Shown here in pieces: positions 21,033 through 32,526 of a stretch of DNA of 64,000 bases. The notes beneath the pieces were generated by a model, which saw only the letters and a list, made by a program, of their open reading frames with translations, did not search any database and was not told where the DNA came from. A program made the translations under genes and the position numbers. The stretch's first letter is position 1. Every line of letters begins with the position of its first letter. Source of the DNA: Toxorhynchites rutilus septentrionalis (taxonomy: Eukaryota; Arthropoda; Insecta; Diptera; Culicidae); the NCBI RefSeq assembly GCF_029784135.1, contig NC_073746.1:292292089-292356088 (forward strand). The letters run 5' to 3'.

Positions 21033-23250
21033 TCACATCCTTCGTCCCTTGGTTGCCGTTGTTTTCTGGTCCTGGGCGCTGCGGTTGTGGGTTGTAGCGC
21101 ATAATGCATGATGCAGCGTGCTCAAGAAGTTGTGCTCGTGGTTGTGGGGTGGCAGGTTGTCCTCCTTTACCAGAACCATAGTTCCGATACGGATGTTGTC
21201 CTTTTCAGTTGTCCATTTGGTACGAGGCTGCAAGCTAGAGAGGTATTCTGTGGTCCACCTTTTCCACAGTCTGCGTAAATATTCCTGTACGGTTTGCCAG
21301 CGATCGAGTTGGTTCGAGGGAATGTTTTCGAGTGACGGTTCGGCTACTGCAGTGAGTGGGCGATGGCTTAAAAAATGTCCCGGAGTTTACACATCGAGAT
21401 CTTCGGGATCAGCTGAGAGCTGGGTGAGCGGCCTCGAATTCAGGCAGCTTTCTATCTGGGTTAGAAGGGTGGTTAGCTGTTCTGCTGTTAGCGATGAATT
21501 ACCGAGAGTGACACGAAGATGGGTCTTGACCGACTTCACCGCGGCCTCCCACAAGCCTCCAAAGTTCGGTGAACGAGGTGGAATAAATTTGAACTCGATA
21601 CTGTCCTCTGCACATGAACGTTGGATAGCCTGCTTCATTTGCTGCGAATTAAATTGTTGTTCAAGTTCCCATAGTTCTCGTGTAGCACCCTTAAAATTTG
21701 TTGCGTTATCGCATTCAATAAGGCGTGGTTTTCCACGTCGTGCAATAAATCTCCGGAGCGCTGCGATGAACGAACCGGGGGAGAGGTCTCCCACTAGTTC
21801 GATATGAACCGCTTTTACGGATAAACAGACAAAAATTGCGACATAACATTTTGTTGTCTTCGAACGGTGCTGTGGATGACGATAAAACAGTGGACCACAA
21901 AGATCCACACCCGTGGAAAGGAAAGGCAATGTTGGAGAGACTCTCTCGGGAGGTAAATCACCCATGATTTGCTCTTGGAGTTTCGGGCGACATCTAAAAC
22001 AGCTTATGCACGAATGTACAATTCTTCTGGCAAGATTACGAATACGTAACGGCCAGAACTTTTCTCGTATGCGATGAGTAACTGCGGTCCGGCATGAAGC
22101 ATTTTCTCATGGTAATATTGAGCTATCATTGTTGTTAGTGGGTGGTTGGGGGGTAAAATCATTGGATGCATTCTATTCGACGAAACAGCAGCGTTACGCA
22201 ATCGGTAGTATTCCGTTGGAAATGAAGGGAACTAAATTCTTCAATTTTGAACTTCTCTTCACTTGTTCGTTGCCTTCTAAACAAGCAAATTCTTCACGAA
22301 ATATTTCGTGTTGTGCAATTCTCACTAATGTTTCAACAGACCTTTCTAATTCGGAGGGTCCTAACTGACCTTGTTGGCCCTGATGACGATTACGAGGATC
22401 AGCATTGAAACGGAATCGATGAATCCATGCCACTAGACGAAGTAGTGCAATATAGGTTGACCGTAATGCGAAGATTTGGTTCGGCGGGATTGGCTGTACG
22501 GCTAACGAGATCGGCTGTTCTTCTAGGTCTTCTCGCCGAATGTTTTCTCTGGCAGGTCGTTGAAACGCTGGCCAAAATCTCGTCGATTGAGACAGTCAAG
22601 GCGGTCCATTCCACCAGAGATTGGTATGCTGGAGTTGAGCATGGTCCATTCCACGAGATATTATGTCCGCAGGGTTCTCTGTCCCGGGAACATGAGTCCA
22701 CAATCCAGACGATGTTATGTGTTGGATCTCCGAGACCCTGTTCGCAACAAATGTTTTCCACCGGGAAGGCGTGCTGGCTAGCCAGTGGAGGACGATAGTG
22801 GAATCTGTCCAGAAAAATGCTTTCATCTCATGCTTGATGGAGCTTTGAACCTTTTGATAGAGGTGAGAGAGAAGCAAGGCTGACGAAAGTTCTAGTCGAG
22901 GCAAGCAAACTCTTTTCTGTTTTCGTGAGCCGCCCAGAGGAGCGACCTCAGATTGCTACAAAAAGGTTTACTACAACATCTCCGTTTCTAGCTACTGCGC
23001 GTAAATAGAGACACGCGCCGTATGCCTTTTCGGAGGCATCACAAAATCCGTGCATCTCAATCATGATAGGATTTCCAATACGAATGACCCATCGGGGAAC
23101 TGCGATATGCCTGAGAGATTCGAGATTGTGTCTGAATTCAATCCACCGTTCGCACAATTCTTGATCTAGCGGTTCATTTTTTTTCGCCATTTTTTTGGTT
23201 TCGCCAAAGGTGTTGCAAATAAATCTTAGCTGTGACAATAGCTGGTCCAA
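21033..23250 (-). pseudogene. BEL/Pao RNase H and integrase, frameshifted
   Basis: Continuing pol in other frames: DEPLDQ-like NEPLDQELCERW, then MHGFCDASEKAYGACLYLR (RNase H start), a shift near 22950, PRLELSSALLLSHL and WTDSTIVLHWL (RNase H Asp), then GTENPADIISRG. The integrase zinc domain is near 22100 (HEKMLHAG) and its core at 21387-21965 has FLSTGVDLCGP, ECDNATNFKG and GGLWEAAVKS, giving the D, D and E positions. The C-terminal LVKEDNLPP block is near 21170. At least four shifts or stops separate these parts, so no functional integrase can be made from this copy. Confidence 0.85.
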
Positions 23251-26200
23251 CTAATCCAAGTGGATCAAAGAGTTTAGCAGCATCTGACAAAATGACTCTT
23301 TTCGTGAACGTCTTACAATCGTTCCATCGCGGAACATTGAAGAGAAACTGATCCGTTGTCGTTTGCCACTGTAGCCCTAGTGTTTTTATTGGATTCGAAG
23401 AAGGCTCCAACTCTAAAAGCGTTCTCTCATCTCGCAAGCTAGGAGGAACCATTTCAAGAACTGGAGGACAGTTGGAAGACCACTTGCGTAAGCAAAACCC
23501 GGCGGACTGATGTAATTGTATCAGCTGCGCACACAGCTGCCGACCTGTCGCGATATCATTAACTCCGGTTAATAAATCATCCATGTAAAAGTCATTGGAT
23601 GTCACTCTTGCGGCGAGAGGATATTCATTTTCACCAATTTTGGCTAACTCCTTCAAACATCTGGTTGCCAGGTACGGGGCACTCGACATTCCGTAAGTGA
23701 CTGTTGTAAGTTGGTAAGTCTTTAGTGGTTCTGTGGGCGAGTCTCGCCATAAGATTTGTTGGAGTTGACAGTCGGATGGATGAACGACAATCTGCCGGAA
23801 CATTTTTTCGATATCCGATATTATTGCGTATCGAAACATACGAAAACGTAAAATTATCGCGATCAAGTCGTCTTGCACGACAAGTCCGACCATGAGTACA
23901 TCGTTTAATGACACTCCGGTGTCAGTAGCACAGGAGGCATCGAACACGACCCTCAATTTCGTAGTAAGACTTTCGGGTTTAACTATGCAATGGTGCGGTA
24001 AATAGTATGTTGGCAAATTACTATTGGGTTTGTCTGGCGATGCTTCTATCATATGACCCAGTCGGCGATATTCTTCAATAAATTCGCAATAGGATTTTTT
24101 CAATGAGGAATTTAAGGTTAAGCGACGCTCTAAAGAGAAAAAGCGACGAGCGGCAACTTCCTTTGAGCTACCAAGCGTGGAAATTTTGTCAGAGCGCTTC
24201 GGAAGACGAACAAAAAATCGTCCGGTAGCATAACGTGTAGTTGTGTTGGAAACATGTGCTTCACAATACGTTTCCTCTACGGAGAATGTGCTGCTAGTTT
24301 GGCAAGTTTCTAGCTCGAAAAGGCGTGCTAGTTGGTTATCGTAAGATTGCGCCTTACAAACGTGCGTAAAACTGGGTGTTGTTGATGGTGGTGGTCCTAC
24401 TTTTCCCGACACCACCCATCCTAGGACAGTTTTTTGCAAAACCGGTTGCTCTGGACCTAGTCGTATAAGTCCGTCTTCAATCAGATCATAATAAACCTCC
24501 ATTCCTAAAATCATGTCGATTGGACTAGGTTCGTTGAATGTAGGGTCGGCGAGTACGATATTTTTGGGAAGTTTCCATTTTTCTGTATGAATTGTCCTGC
24601 TCGGGAGTTCTCTGGTGATTCCCGGCAAAACATGTAGCGAGAAATCAGCGATAAAATTCGAACAATGAGAATGAATTCGTGCGACGACAGAGTGAGATGA
24701 GATGATTTGCGAATTTCCTACACCTCCAATTTCTTGGTGGTTTTTGTATCTTCGTAGTGTTAGTCTTTGTGCTAATTGCTCCGTGATCAAATTTATTTGC
24801 GATGCTGGGTCAAGCCATGCTCTTGCCCAAACGGCGTATCCGTTAAGATTCGAAACTTTTACGACAGCGGTTTGCAGTAATACGGTGGAAGGAACTGTTC
24901 GAATATTTCCTATCAGAGTGGTCGATATGCAGCTGGTGGTGGTCGAAGTCGAAGGTATGTCAATGTTAGAGGGCTGAGCTGAAGGGTTGGCGAGAGGCTG
25001 GGCAGCTAGAGGTTTGCGAGAAGGTTGAGGTCTGTTGGATTCGAGTATGCTTTCTGGTGGTATGTGTTTCGAGTTTGAAGGATCTGGTGTGCGAAATGTG
25101 GCATTTTGATGTAGCATAGTGTGGTGCTTTTGTCCACAGACTCTACAAGAGCTCGATGGGCATTGTTTGACGAGATGACTCGGCGAAAGACAATTGATAC
25201 ACAGCGAACTCCTTTTGACGGCATCAAAGCGTTGAGAATCGTTCATTTTACGAAGTGCGTCGCAGTGGAATGCAGAATGTGTACCTTGCTTGCAGAATAT
25301 GCATAATTTGGACGATAAGTTACTGGTGACAGCGTGAATTAATTTCGGTTTCATTGGCCGAACAGGTTCTGTTTTAGCGAATTCGGGATTACGAGATTTG
25401 TACGATGACGATAAAGACTGTAGTACTGATGCGTGACCTCGTAAAAACTCAATCAGATCTTCGTAAGTAGGTACATCCGTAGATTTATGATGTTGCTCCC
25501 ACATCTTAAGTGTGGCTCCTTCTAAGCGTGCGCACAGCATGTGTGCTAAAAGTACGCTCCATCCATCGGTGGGTATTCCCATCTTCTGTATCATGCTAAG
25601 ATTTCGTTCAAAATCATCGATAATGCGTGTTAGGGACTCATAGCATTCCCTACGCATAGGTTCAATTGAGAGAAGAGAATCAATATAATTTTTCACTACA
25701 AGTTTTTTGTTGTCGAAACGTTTATTTAGTAGCTCCCAAGCTACTGCGTAATTCGCACCAGTCAATTCTACTGACTCGATCACTCGTTTTGCTTCTTTTG
25801 GGAGTGACGATAGTAAGTATGTGAACTTGTCTACAGGTTTCAACTGTGAGTTCGAATCTATCATGCTCACGAAAATGTCGCGAAAAGTGAGCCAATTGGT
25901 TATGGAACCGTCGAATGACGGAAGCTTCACTTCCGGCAACTTGATACGAGAAAACATTTGGTCAGAGTTATCACGTGTTTTGGAAACGATAACCTTATTT
26001 GCATCGGAATCGGTATTGGTCTGTTTGCTAAGTTCAGTAACAATGAACCCATACACCATCATATAGTTACGTTCAAATTCATCGCGTATCCTGCGATTTT
26101 CTTCTTCATCCGCGTATGAGGTATCAATAGATTTACCCTCATCTTCCTCCAATTCGATCTGCAAACGAACCGACTGAAACTGCGCAAAAATTTCTTCCAC

Positions 26201-26341
26201 TCTTCCTTCCAGTAAATTTTTGTCACTTTGCTCATCGTAATTGCTAACCTGATCAACAAGATTTTTCATTGAGTCAGTGCAGAAACGTTCCTGCCGAGAT
26301 AGTGTCCGCAAACTTGGAGCCATTTTGAGAATATGAATCAC
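23174..26341 (-). CDS. BEL/Pao gag-pol polyprotein, open part
   Basis: The 1055-codon frame covers gag, protease and reverse transcriptase. Residues 1-340 are a gag with an acidic N-terminal helix region and a central KLPSFDGSITNWLTFRDIF block typical of BEL gags. About 345-415 are three Cys/His knuckles (CIFCKQGTHSAFHC, CINCLSPSHLVKQC, CRVCGQKHH). The protease near residue 510 has AWLDPASQINLI, in which the usual D-S/T-G triad reads D-P-A. Reverse transcriptase spans about 730-950 with LRVVFDAS, ISDIEKMFRQI and the FYMDDLL catalytic box near 920. The Met at codon 7 has a better context than the first. The frame ends in KNGEKK at a run of As, where a frameshift disconnects RNase H and integrase. 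Confidence 0.9.
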   Translation of the reverse strand: MIHILKMAPSLRTLSRQERFCTDSMKNLVDQVSNYDEQSDKNLLEGRVEEIFAQFQSVRLQIELEEDEGKSIDTSYADEEENRRIRDEFERNYMMVYGFIVTELSKQTNTDSDANKVIVSKTRDNSDQMFSRIKLPEVKLPSFDGSITNWLTFRDIFVSMIDSNSQLKPVDKFTYLLSSLPKEAKRVIESVELTGANYAVAWELLNKRFDNKKLVVKNYIDSLLSIEPMRRECYESLTRIIDDFERNLSMIQKMGIPTDGWSVLLAHMLCARLEGATLKMWEQHHKSTDVPTYEDLIEFLRGHASVLQSLSSSYKSRNPEFAKTEPVRPMKPKLIHAVTSNLSSKLCIFCKQGTHSAFHCDALRKMNDSQRFDAVKRSSLCINCLSPSHLVKQCPSSSCRVCGQKHHTMLHQNATFRTPDPSNSKHIPPESILESNRPQPSRKPLAAQPLANPSAQPSNIDIPSTSTTTSCISTTLIGNIRTVPSTVLLQTAVVKVSNLNGYAVWARAWLDPASQINLITEQLAQRLTLRRYKNHQEIGGVGNSQIISSHSVVARIHSHCSNFIADFSLHVLPGITRELPSRTIHTEKWKLPKNIVLADPTFNEPSPIDMILGMEVYYDLIEDGLIRLGPEQPVLQKTVLGWVVSGKVGPPPSTTPSFTHVCKAQSYDNQLARLFELETCQTSSTFSVEETYCEAHVSNTTTRYATGRFFVRLPKRSDKISTLGSSKEVAARRFFSLERRLTLNSSLKKSYCEFIEEYRRLGHMIEASPDKPNSNLPTYYLPHHCIVKPESLTTKLRVVFDASCATDTGVSLNDVLMVGLVVQDDLIAIILRFRMFRYAIISDIEKMFRQIVVHPSDCQLQQILWRDSPTEPLKTYQLTTVTYGMSSAPYLATRCLKELAKIGENEYPLAARVTSNDFYMDDLLTGVNDIATGRQLCAQLIQLHQSAGFCLRKWSSNCPPVLEMVPPSLRDERTLLELEPSSNPIKTLGLQWQTTTDQFLFNVPRWNDCKTFTKRVILSDAAKLFDPLGLVGPAIVTAKIYLQHLWRNQKNGEKK

Positions 26342-26918
26342 GAACGAGAATTGTACAAAATGAGTCTACCAACAGAGTCGAAAATTCCGAATTTAATCAC
26401 GCACTCGTCAAACTATTTCTACTGCCACAGATTCCGATAACGAGGATTAATGAATAAATCTACTTTCACACACTTGCTATGAAATTTCGTTCAATTTTCG
26501 CAAAAGCACATATACAATTTCAGGGACTCGTATAATAATCAATGTAATTAACTTAGCGAGAACTATCCCGATTTATTTCGTTTCCTTATAATCGTTGATG
26601 CATACTCACAGTGACCACGCTGTCCGTGATTATCGTTACCTCTATTGTCCAGTGTAACAATAGATGTTACAACCTCAATAGCTGACCCAAGCCAAGCGCG
26701 CGAAACTGCTCCAAGCCCTGTGATCCTGTGATGCGATCCTGCGATGCGATCCTGTTCTGCGATCTGCGGTTCTTTCGTACACTATTCTGCGATTTTATTA
26801 CCGAACTAAGCGGCTTCACTTTTTCGATAGATTTTTTTTTCTTATTTCCGGTTTTATCACTAAACTCACAACTAAACTGTCTTTCGATTTAATTCACCCG
26901 CGCGTTGGAACCATCGAT

Positions 26919-26934
26919 CCGGTTCGAAGGACCA
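26919..26934 (-). other. tRNA primer-binding site of the BEL/Pao element
   Basis: The minus strand reads TGGTCCTTCGAACCGG nine bases after the 5' LTR. Its complement, CCGGTTCGAAGGACCA, has the GGTTCGA T-loop and terminal CCA of a tRNA 3' end. Which tRNA is not determined. Confidence 0.75.
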
Positions 26935-26943
26935 ACTTTTTTA

Positions 26944-27260
26944 TGTTAAGAAATCGAAAATCGATGGTGTTAAAACACGCGGTCAGTTTGGTAGATTTTT
27001 ATTGAAATTTAACTCTGTCTGATATTCCAGCGATAACACGATAGACGTTGAGTACTTCAGTATGTATTTCCGACTGCTGAAGAGAGTGATTCTGCTTTGG
27101 GCTTTAATATTTATAGTCTTGGTCAGATTAAAAGCGCGAGAAAAAGCTTTACGATAGGTCAAGCTGACCATTTAGACAAATTGAGCGAGAGCTCGAAAGT
27201 TAGCGAGCTTTCTCCGTGTTTCTAGGTCTAGGCTAGGAAAATTATCTACATTCCTGAACA
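26944..27260 (-). repeat. 5' LTR of the BEL/Pao element
   Basis: 317 bp partner of 20472-20789. On the minus strand it is followed by 9 bp and then the primer-binding site. Confidence 0.92.
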
Positions 27261-27992
27261 AAAATAAATGGCGCAAAATATTTTCGTGAAATGTTTATTA
27301 TAGCCTCACGAATCGCCATTTTTATATATGAGTATTTATGTTTGTAGAAATAATAATTGTTTGATTGACTTCTGTTGGGAGTGGAATATGAATGTTTAAA
27401 ATGGCACAGATTGATGTTTGGTGAATACTGCTCCGATGTGGTTTAGAACTCCGGTCGTCTGGATTATCATCCACCAGCTATCTCGCGCGGCTATCTGAAA
27501 TTTAATTCAAAAGCGGTTAAAACTTTCGAGTGCATCAGCATTTTATTGAAATTTCAATATGATGTAATATGTTCTTTATTAGGATCTAATATGATTTACT
27601 GTTTCATGATTTTTTTCAGCATGCAACACGATTTACTACAGTACTGAATCGATTCAAATTATACGCTTATACGACACACAAACTGCATCAGCGTATTATA
27701 TGCATATGATGCGGATTAAATATATTTTACGACAATGTACATCATAAAATTGATGTTTATTATACCGAAATGCGACTTAATTTGATTATGGTATATAAAA
27801 TCGAGTTTTTACATTTTGTGCGATTTCAAATATACACGATACATACTCTGATTGATATTATATGCGATTATGATTTATTCGGATTTCTTGTAAGACTTGG
27901 CACGTGCAAAATTATACGATTTAATGTTTGCTGGGCAGATTACGAAACCATGTATCGTTTCAGTGCGAACCCAACAGTTTTCGGGTTAGAAC

Positions 27993-28483
27993 TAGTGATC
28001 CCCGATAATCGTTCGATTAATCGATTAATCGAATACTTCCTACAGAAATCGATTATGAATCGAACGAATACTGCACAACCAATAATCGAAGCGAACGAAT
28101 ACTTTACATCGATTAATCGATCCAAACCCAGAGCAAAAAAACCGTACGGCCGCTGCAGTTTTATTATGAAAATCAATTATTATCTTTGACACTCTCCTAA
28201 ACTCCTAAAAGAGGCTCAATGCCGTCGATTCGAAATGAGCTTCGTTTACGAGTTTATGGGAGCGTAAATGATAATAATTGATTTTCAGGCGGAATGAACA
28301 CTTTTTTGATTCCAGATGGCTTTCTAACAAATGTGAAATATTATTATAACTAATTATTTCTCTCAGTGTGACGATTAATCGATTAATCGATTATTTGGAG
28401 CGATTAATCTCATCGAATAACAAACTGCTGAAAAGTATTCGATTAGTGGATGAACGATTAATTTCAAAAATTGGGGATCACTA
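27993..28483. mobile_element. hAT-type MITE with CGATTAAT subterminal repeats
   Basis: Perfect inverted ends TAGTGATCCCC (27993) and GGGGATCACTA (to 28483). Flanking 8-mers GTTAGAAC and GTTGGAAT agree at six positions, a plausible aged duplication. CGATTAATCGATTAATCGA arrays sit just inside both ends (28010-28035; 28372-28395). The centre (28230-28300) has AGGCTCAATGCCGTCGATTCG, recalling GCTCAATGCCGTCAACGCG in the hAT element at 8721-10170. Confidence 0.68.
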
Positions 28484-28584
28484 GTTGGAATTAGAGTGGA
28501 GCTGGTTAGGGTGCTCATACACTGTTTGACCGACGTCAAATACTTGATTTTTTTTGACAGATAAAATTTGATCAACGTATATTG

Positions 28585-29132
28585 CAAGGTGGTATAATAA
28601 GGTGGAACGATAAGCATGAATTGCTGTTCAGCCATTACTTGAGTTCGAATTGACAGCGGCCAAACGCATTTCAAAACAAACAGTCAGAATTTGTCAGGGA
28701 AGAGGACAACGAATGGCATGCAATAAATGGACAATGGGAAGTGCATACCGCTATGTGTTTGCTGTACATAAACGTCGTTTTTGTTTAAGCTGTTGGTATC
28801 ATTGTTGGGATTCGTTGACTGCTGCAAGTTATTGTTTCTATTGCTGAAAGTGAGGGTTATTGCCGTTGCTGCTGGGATTGGTGATTCGGTGATTGTGTGA
28901 GTTTTACTGGTGGGTATATGGAAGAAGCACTACCGGCGGGCTTGTGTTTTACTGCTCTAAGTTCCATTCGCTTTGGAACACTACAGCTGGTTCGGTTGAA
29001 ACTGGCCCAGCATAGGTACCTGGTTCGTTTATAAACAAATATAGTCACTGTCATTTTTCATCTACTCTCGCATTTTCCATGCCTCGACATCATACTGTCG
29101 AAAACGAACCGCCTGTCAATTCCAGCTCCTTG
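28585..29132. mobile_element. Non-autonomous element with 8-bp target duplication
   Basis: The 8-mer GTATATTG stands on both sides (28577-28584 and 29133-29140), and the neighbouring GGGTGCT MITE becomes continuous when the 548 bp are removed. Ends read CAAGGTGG and CAAGGAGC inward. An 8-bp duplication suggests hAT or P superfamily; which is not clear. No coding capacity. Confidence 0.7.
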
Positions 29133-29300
29133 GTATATTGATCAAATATATTGGACAAAAAAACGACAAGTAAATATTTAATTATTGGATGCCTAAAATT
29201 AATATTCGGTCTATTCCTTCGAATGTATCGGTACAAGGTTAAGTTACCTTAAACATTTCAGTCGATTTTTTTGTTCGATGTTTGACAATGTTTGCCACTG

Positions 29301-31025
29301 TGTAACCCGCAACGACCGAGAGGCGAGCGGGTTACACAGTGCGCTCTCTGTAGGACCCGCGACACCGTTTGTCCACGGGACGCAATGCAGACACAAGGGA
29401 GCCTGGGTCGATTCCAATGACTACCGCTTATGCTGGAATCTCCTCACGGGACCTACTCAAAATCTTCTTCCCCTCAACTTCGGAGCTCGCTTCGGAGCGT
29501 AGGAGTGAGAGTGGAAGTGGGAAAAAAGGAGTCTCCACTAAGACTCGTGACCAACTCCACAACAAAAATATTTGAACGGATTTGTCGTCGGTGCTTAGGC
29601 CACCGCGTGCCGGTAAATACACAACCGTTTCTTATAACTGAACGTCTAAAGTCACATCAATTCAACATCAATTCAATTCATTCTCTACACTACTCAATCA
29701 GGGAAAACATTAAATGAACATAGGAAAATATATTTACATAACCGACAATGAATTCCTCCCGACTAAACACTAAATTCTACATCCCAAGTCTCGAACTCAT
29801 AACCTGGAGGTTGTGAAGACGGCGCGTTTGTCAATTACTCTATTCGCTCATGTGTGTACGGCATTGTTCAAATCACGCTAAACTATCAGATGGAGTGAGC
29901 TCTCCACTGCATGCAATTGTGTGTGTGGCTATATATAGCGTTTCTTTCAAACTCACTTATCCTACATGCGCATGTTAAAAATATGGATAAGGAAAGGGTA
30001 CTCACTACCATGGTTTTACGTGATCGATGCGGCGGCGGCTTCTGCTCCAATATGAGTGGGCGTATGATGTTGTTTCCGGTGAGCCTTGTCGCGGCTGCTA
30101 AGGTTTTGGTGCGCAGCACGTTTCACTCAGGGTGCGAGAACGATGAGCCTTGATTGGATGATCGGCCTGTTTCAACGTTGCTCCGTGGGGTCAGAAGCGG
30201 CACTTCCTAAGACGTTCACAGACAATCATACACAGAAAGCCATTCAAAATTACACCACATTATACAAAGCCACAATGTCGTTCTTACCTCCAAAATTTAT
30301 TGAGCCGATGCGTGGGAGGGTACAATTTAGTTTTACTAACTTCTAGTCACTAAAGAAGCTATCGAAAATTAACAAAAAAACACACACACATTTGAGTATA
30401 ACTAACACGTGATACCAAAGCACCAACTACCTTCTTCAACTTTTCTCGCGGTTTAAAAAAAAACTATCACCACTCCTGCCTCGGTCCACGGTCCAAGTTG
30501 AAATGGACGAACATAATTTTTGGTCCTCAGATCAGCGCACTTATCAATAGGACCGGAACTGCGTAATTATTAACGAAGTTAATAATCACGCAAGTCATGT
30601 CAAATTCCCTTGCCCCTACATCGGTTTCATATTCAAACATTCTCGGGCGATCACCTTTAACCTCCCGAGCGCAGTTCAAATCGAGTCGCTTGCCGGGTTT
30701 TTGAGGTTCCGAGAACAAGAAAACCCCCGCCCAAAGAGTCTGCTGTTTGGAGGAAATATCCAAACGAAAAAAAGTGAAATAAAGGAAAGCATGAGTCTTT
30801 CGGGTGTATTGGTATGTGGGTGTCTTGGCTAAAACACAGCCGCCGAATCACATCCAGCACCCATTATGGCAAGTTGCTCAAATCTACAAAGCTCTCGCTC
30901 TGCCATTCATCCAAACAAATACAGAAGGGAGGAACTCAGATCCACACATACGAGATTGTGTTGGATCTGACTTCAGATTTAAGAAACGAGGGGCTTCCAT
31001 ATGTCGAAATCAGTACCGTGCTACA
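29301..31025. mobile_element. Candidate solo LTR (Ty3-type target)
   Basis: A 1725 bp block begins TGTAACCCGC and ends GCTACA, giving TG...CA, and is flanked by ACTG on both sides (29297-29300 and 31026-31029). The host MITE reads through when it is removed. A 4- to 5-bp duplication and TG...CA ends fit an LTR; no second copy or internal region is present, hence solo LTR. The first 37 bp form a hairpin, TGTAACCCGC...GCGGGTTACA. 1.7 kb is long for an LTR, so another type of insertion remains possible. Confidence 0.55.
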
Positions 31026-31329
31026 ACTGTTGAAAATTGAAGACTGACAACTGTTTGTCTCTGTCCAATCAAAACAGCTTCCAAGTTCCTTTATTAACCA
31101 CGACCGATATGACGTGAGGCAGAGAGAGAGAAAGTTTTTCACAACATCTAGGGTTGGCTATTGAAAAATAACGTCCCATAACTCTCTTTCTTGAAATCAT
31201 GACGACACGTACTCTTATAGTTACGCACACCATGCAGCAAAATAAAGCATATACCAATGTCCATGAGAAGGATTAACAGGTGAAGCAGATGGCAGAATTT
31301 GCGAGCGTAGTGTGCGTTATAGCATGCGC

Positions 31330-32526
31330 TAGAGGCGTGCAATCCAGCTCATCATGATGAACAGCTCAGATCAGCTCAGCTCATCTAAAAGACCTGTTCT
31401 TTATGAACAGCTCTTCAGCTCAGTTGTCAGTGTCGACGTCTGGTGGCGGCTTTCAATTTAGGTCCTAAACTCGATTGTGCAATCTTTATTGGCGATCCAA
31501 CGCAAAACGTAAACGATCGGTGAGACATCTGGATTTTGTTTTTGAACTAAGAAAATGATGCTAATATAACCTAAAACTCAAAAACAAATCACGTATATTT
31601 TACTTCCGGGCTTTCCAAGGTAGTTCTCACATTCAGGAATCGTACATTTTTCCACTTGTGTTTGATTGTGCTCTCGAATTTCCTTCTTTAATTCAACCAT
31701 TGTCAACATTTTTATAGTTTTCACTACTGAAAGAGGTAAATAAATAACATGTTATATATAAAATTGCGCAGAATTAAATTTCTTACAAACTCATCGCAAT
31801 CAAATAATCTTTTATGATTATAACATTGTAATTTATGGAAAGAACTACAAACCTTCCATAAGCTAACATGGAAAAATTTAAAACCATCATCACTTTCACC
31901 GCAGCGCCGCCTAGGTGTAGATTTGTACGTTAGATCGCCAATCAGATTAGAAGAAACAAAGCCCGTTTTGAAATGTTGAAATTTAAATGAAATTTTTCAC
32001 ATCATGTTATTTAACAATTTGTCTATACATTTCCGAAATTTTTACTGAGACTTTTCATTATAATAAAAAGTTGTCTTCAAAAACAATTTTCTTATGAGAT
32101 TTTTTCACCGCCTGCAAACGAAGTGTTTTTCAATGAAATAGAATACTAATTTGATACACAGAAGTCAATTTCCATTCATAGTTTTAATTTTAAAAGCGCG
32201 TTAATTCTGCCTGAAAGTCAGTTATTATTTTTGGCGCCCCCTAAACTGGTAAACAAAGCTTAATGCCGTAAACGCGAATATACCAGTTGCAAAGACGAGG
32301 AACAAATGAAACTGAACTGATGTCATGACACGAAGAGCGAGAGGCGGTCAGTTCATTTGAATCTTAAAGCTCACACACTCTCTGCAATTCTACAGCTCTT
32401 TTCCGTCCTGCATCATTATCAAAGTGTGCTGAAGGGCTGTTTGTTTTTTTTGCGAGCTGTTCCGTGTCAACTCACTTCAAGGAGTCGATTCTTCGGAACA
32501 GCTCAGGAGCGGATGGTACATCTCTA
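31330..32526. mobile_element. hAT-type non-autonomous element with AGCTC repeats
   Basis: The perfect 8-bp duplication GCATGCGC flanks it (31322-31329, 32527-32534). Ends TAGAGGCGTGCAATCC and TAGAGATGTACCATCC (read inward) agree at 12 of 16. AGCTC/CAGCTC motifs are dense within 100 bp of each end. The middle (about 31970-32290) shares blocks with 9540-9840 of another hAT element whose subterminal repeats differ. Confidence 0.78.

Larger units (their letters stand above)
20472..27260 (-). mobile_element. BEL/Pao LTR retrotransposon
   Basis: Direct repeats of about 318 bp at both ends, a gag-pol gene on the minus strand and a primer-binding site next to the right LTR define a 6.8 kb element in minus orientation. 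LTRs begin TGTTCAGGAATG and end CTTAACA (minus strand), fitting TG...CA. Flanking 5-mers are AAAAC and AAAAT, a likely target duplication with one change. Domain order gag, aspartic protease, reverse transcriptase, RNase H, integrase is that of BEL/Pao. Downstream pol is frameshifted, so the copy is probably dead, but the first two thirds are open. Confidence 0.92.
20178..27935. mobile_element. MITE-like element split by the BEL retrotransposon
   Basis: CCCAGCAAACATTAAATCGT at 20178 is mirrored at 27935 reading inward on the other strand, 22 or more matching bases. Removing the BEL element (20472-27260) leaves about 970 bp, with ATATGCATATG-rich sequence inside. Target duplication is not resolved: flanks share only CA. 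The insertion order is inferred from the interruption. Confidence 0.6.
28509..31075. mobile_element. TA-target MITE (GGGTGCT family), split by two insertions
   Basis: Compared with the intact copy at 33976-34328, the left end (GGGTGCTCATACACTGTTTG), the middle (29141-29296) and a right portion (31026 to about 31075, ACTGTTGAAAATTGAAGA) are present in order, separated by insertions at 28585-29132 and 29301-31025. The right terminal repeat itself is no longer recognisable. Confidence 0.72.

Noticed and set aside
21118..22798. Plus-strand frames of 229 and 123 codons
   Set aside because: Shadows of the minus-strand BEL/Pao integrase and RNase H regions.
29301..29337. Hairpin TGTAACCCGC...GCGGGTTACA as a separate small inverted-repeat element
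   Set aside because: The ACTG duplication and MITE continuity place the true borders at 29301 and 31025, so the hairpin is only the start of a larger insertion.
29765..29835. tRNA-like stretch on the minus strand (B-box-like GAGTTCGAGACTT)
   Set aside because: No convincing A box or cloverleaf could be drawn, and it lies inside the candidate solo LTR; treated as chance or an old SINE piece.
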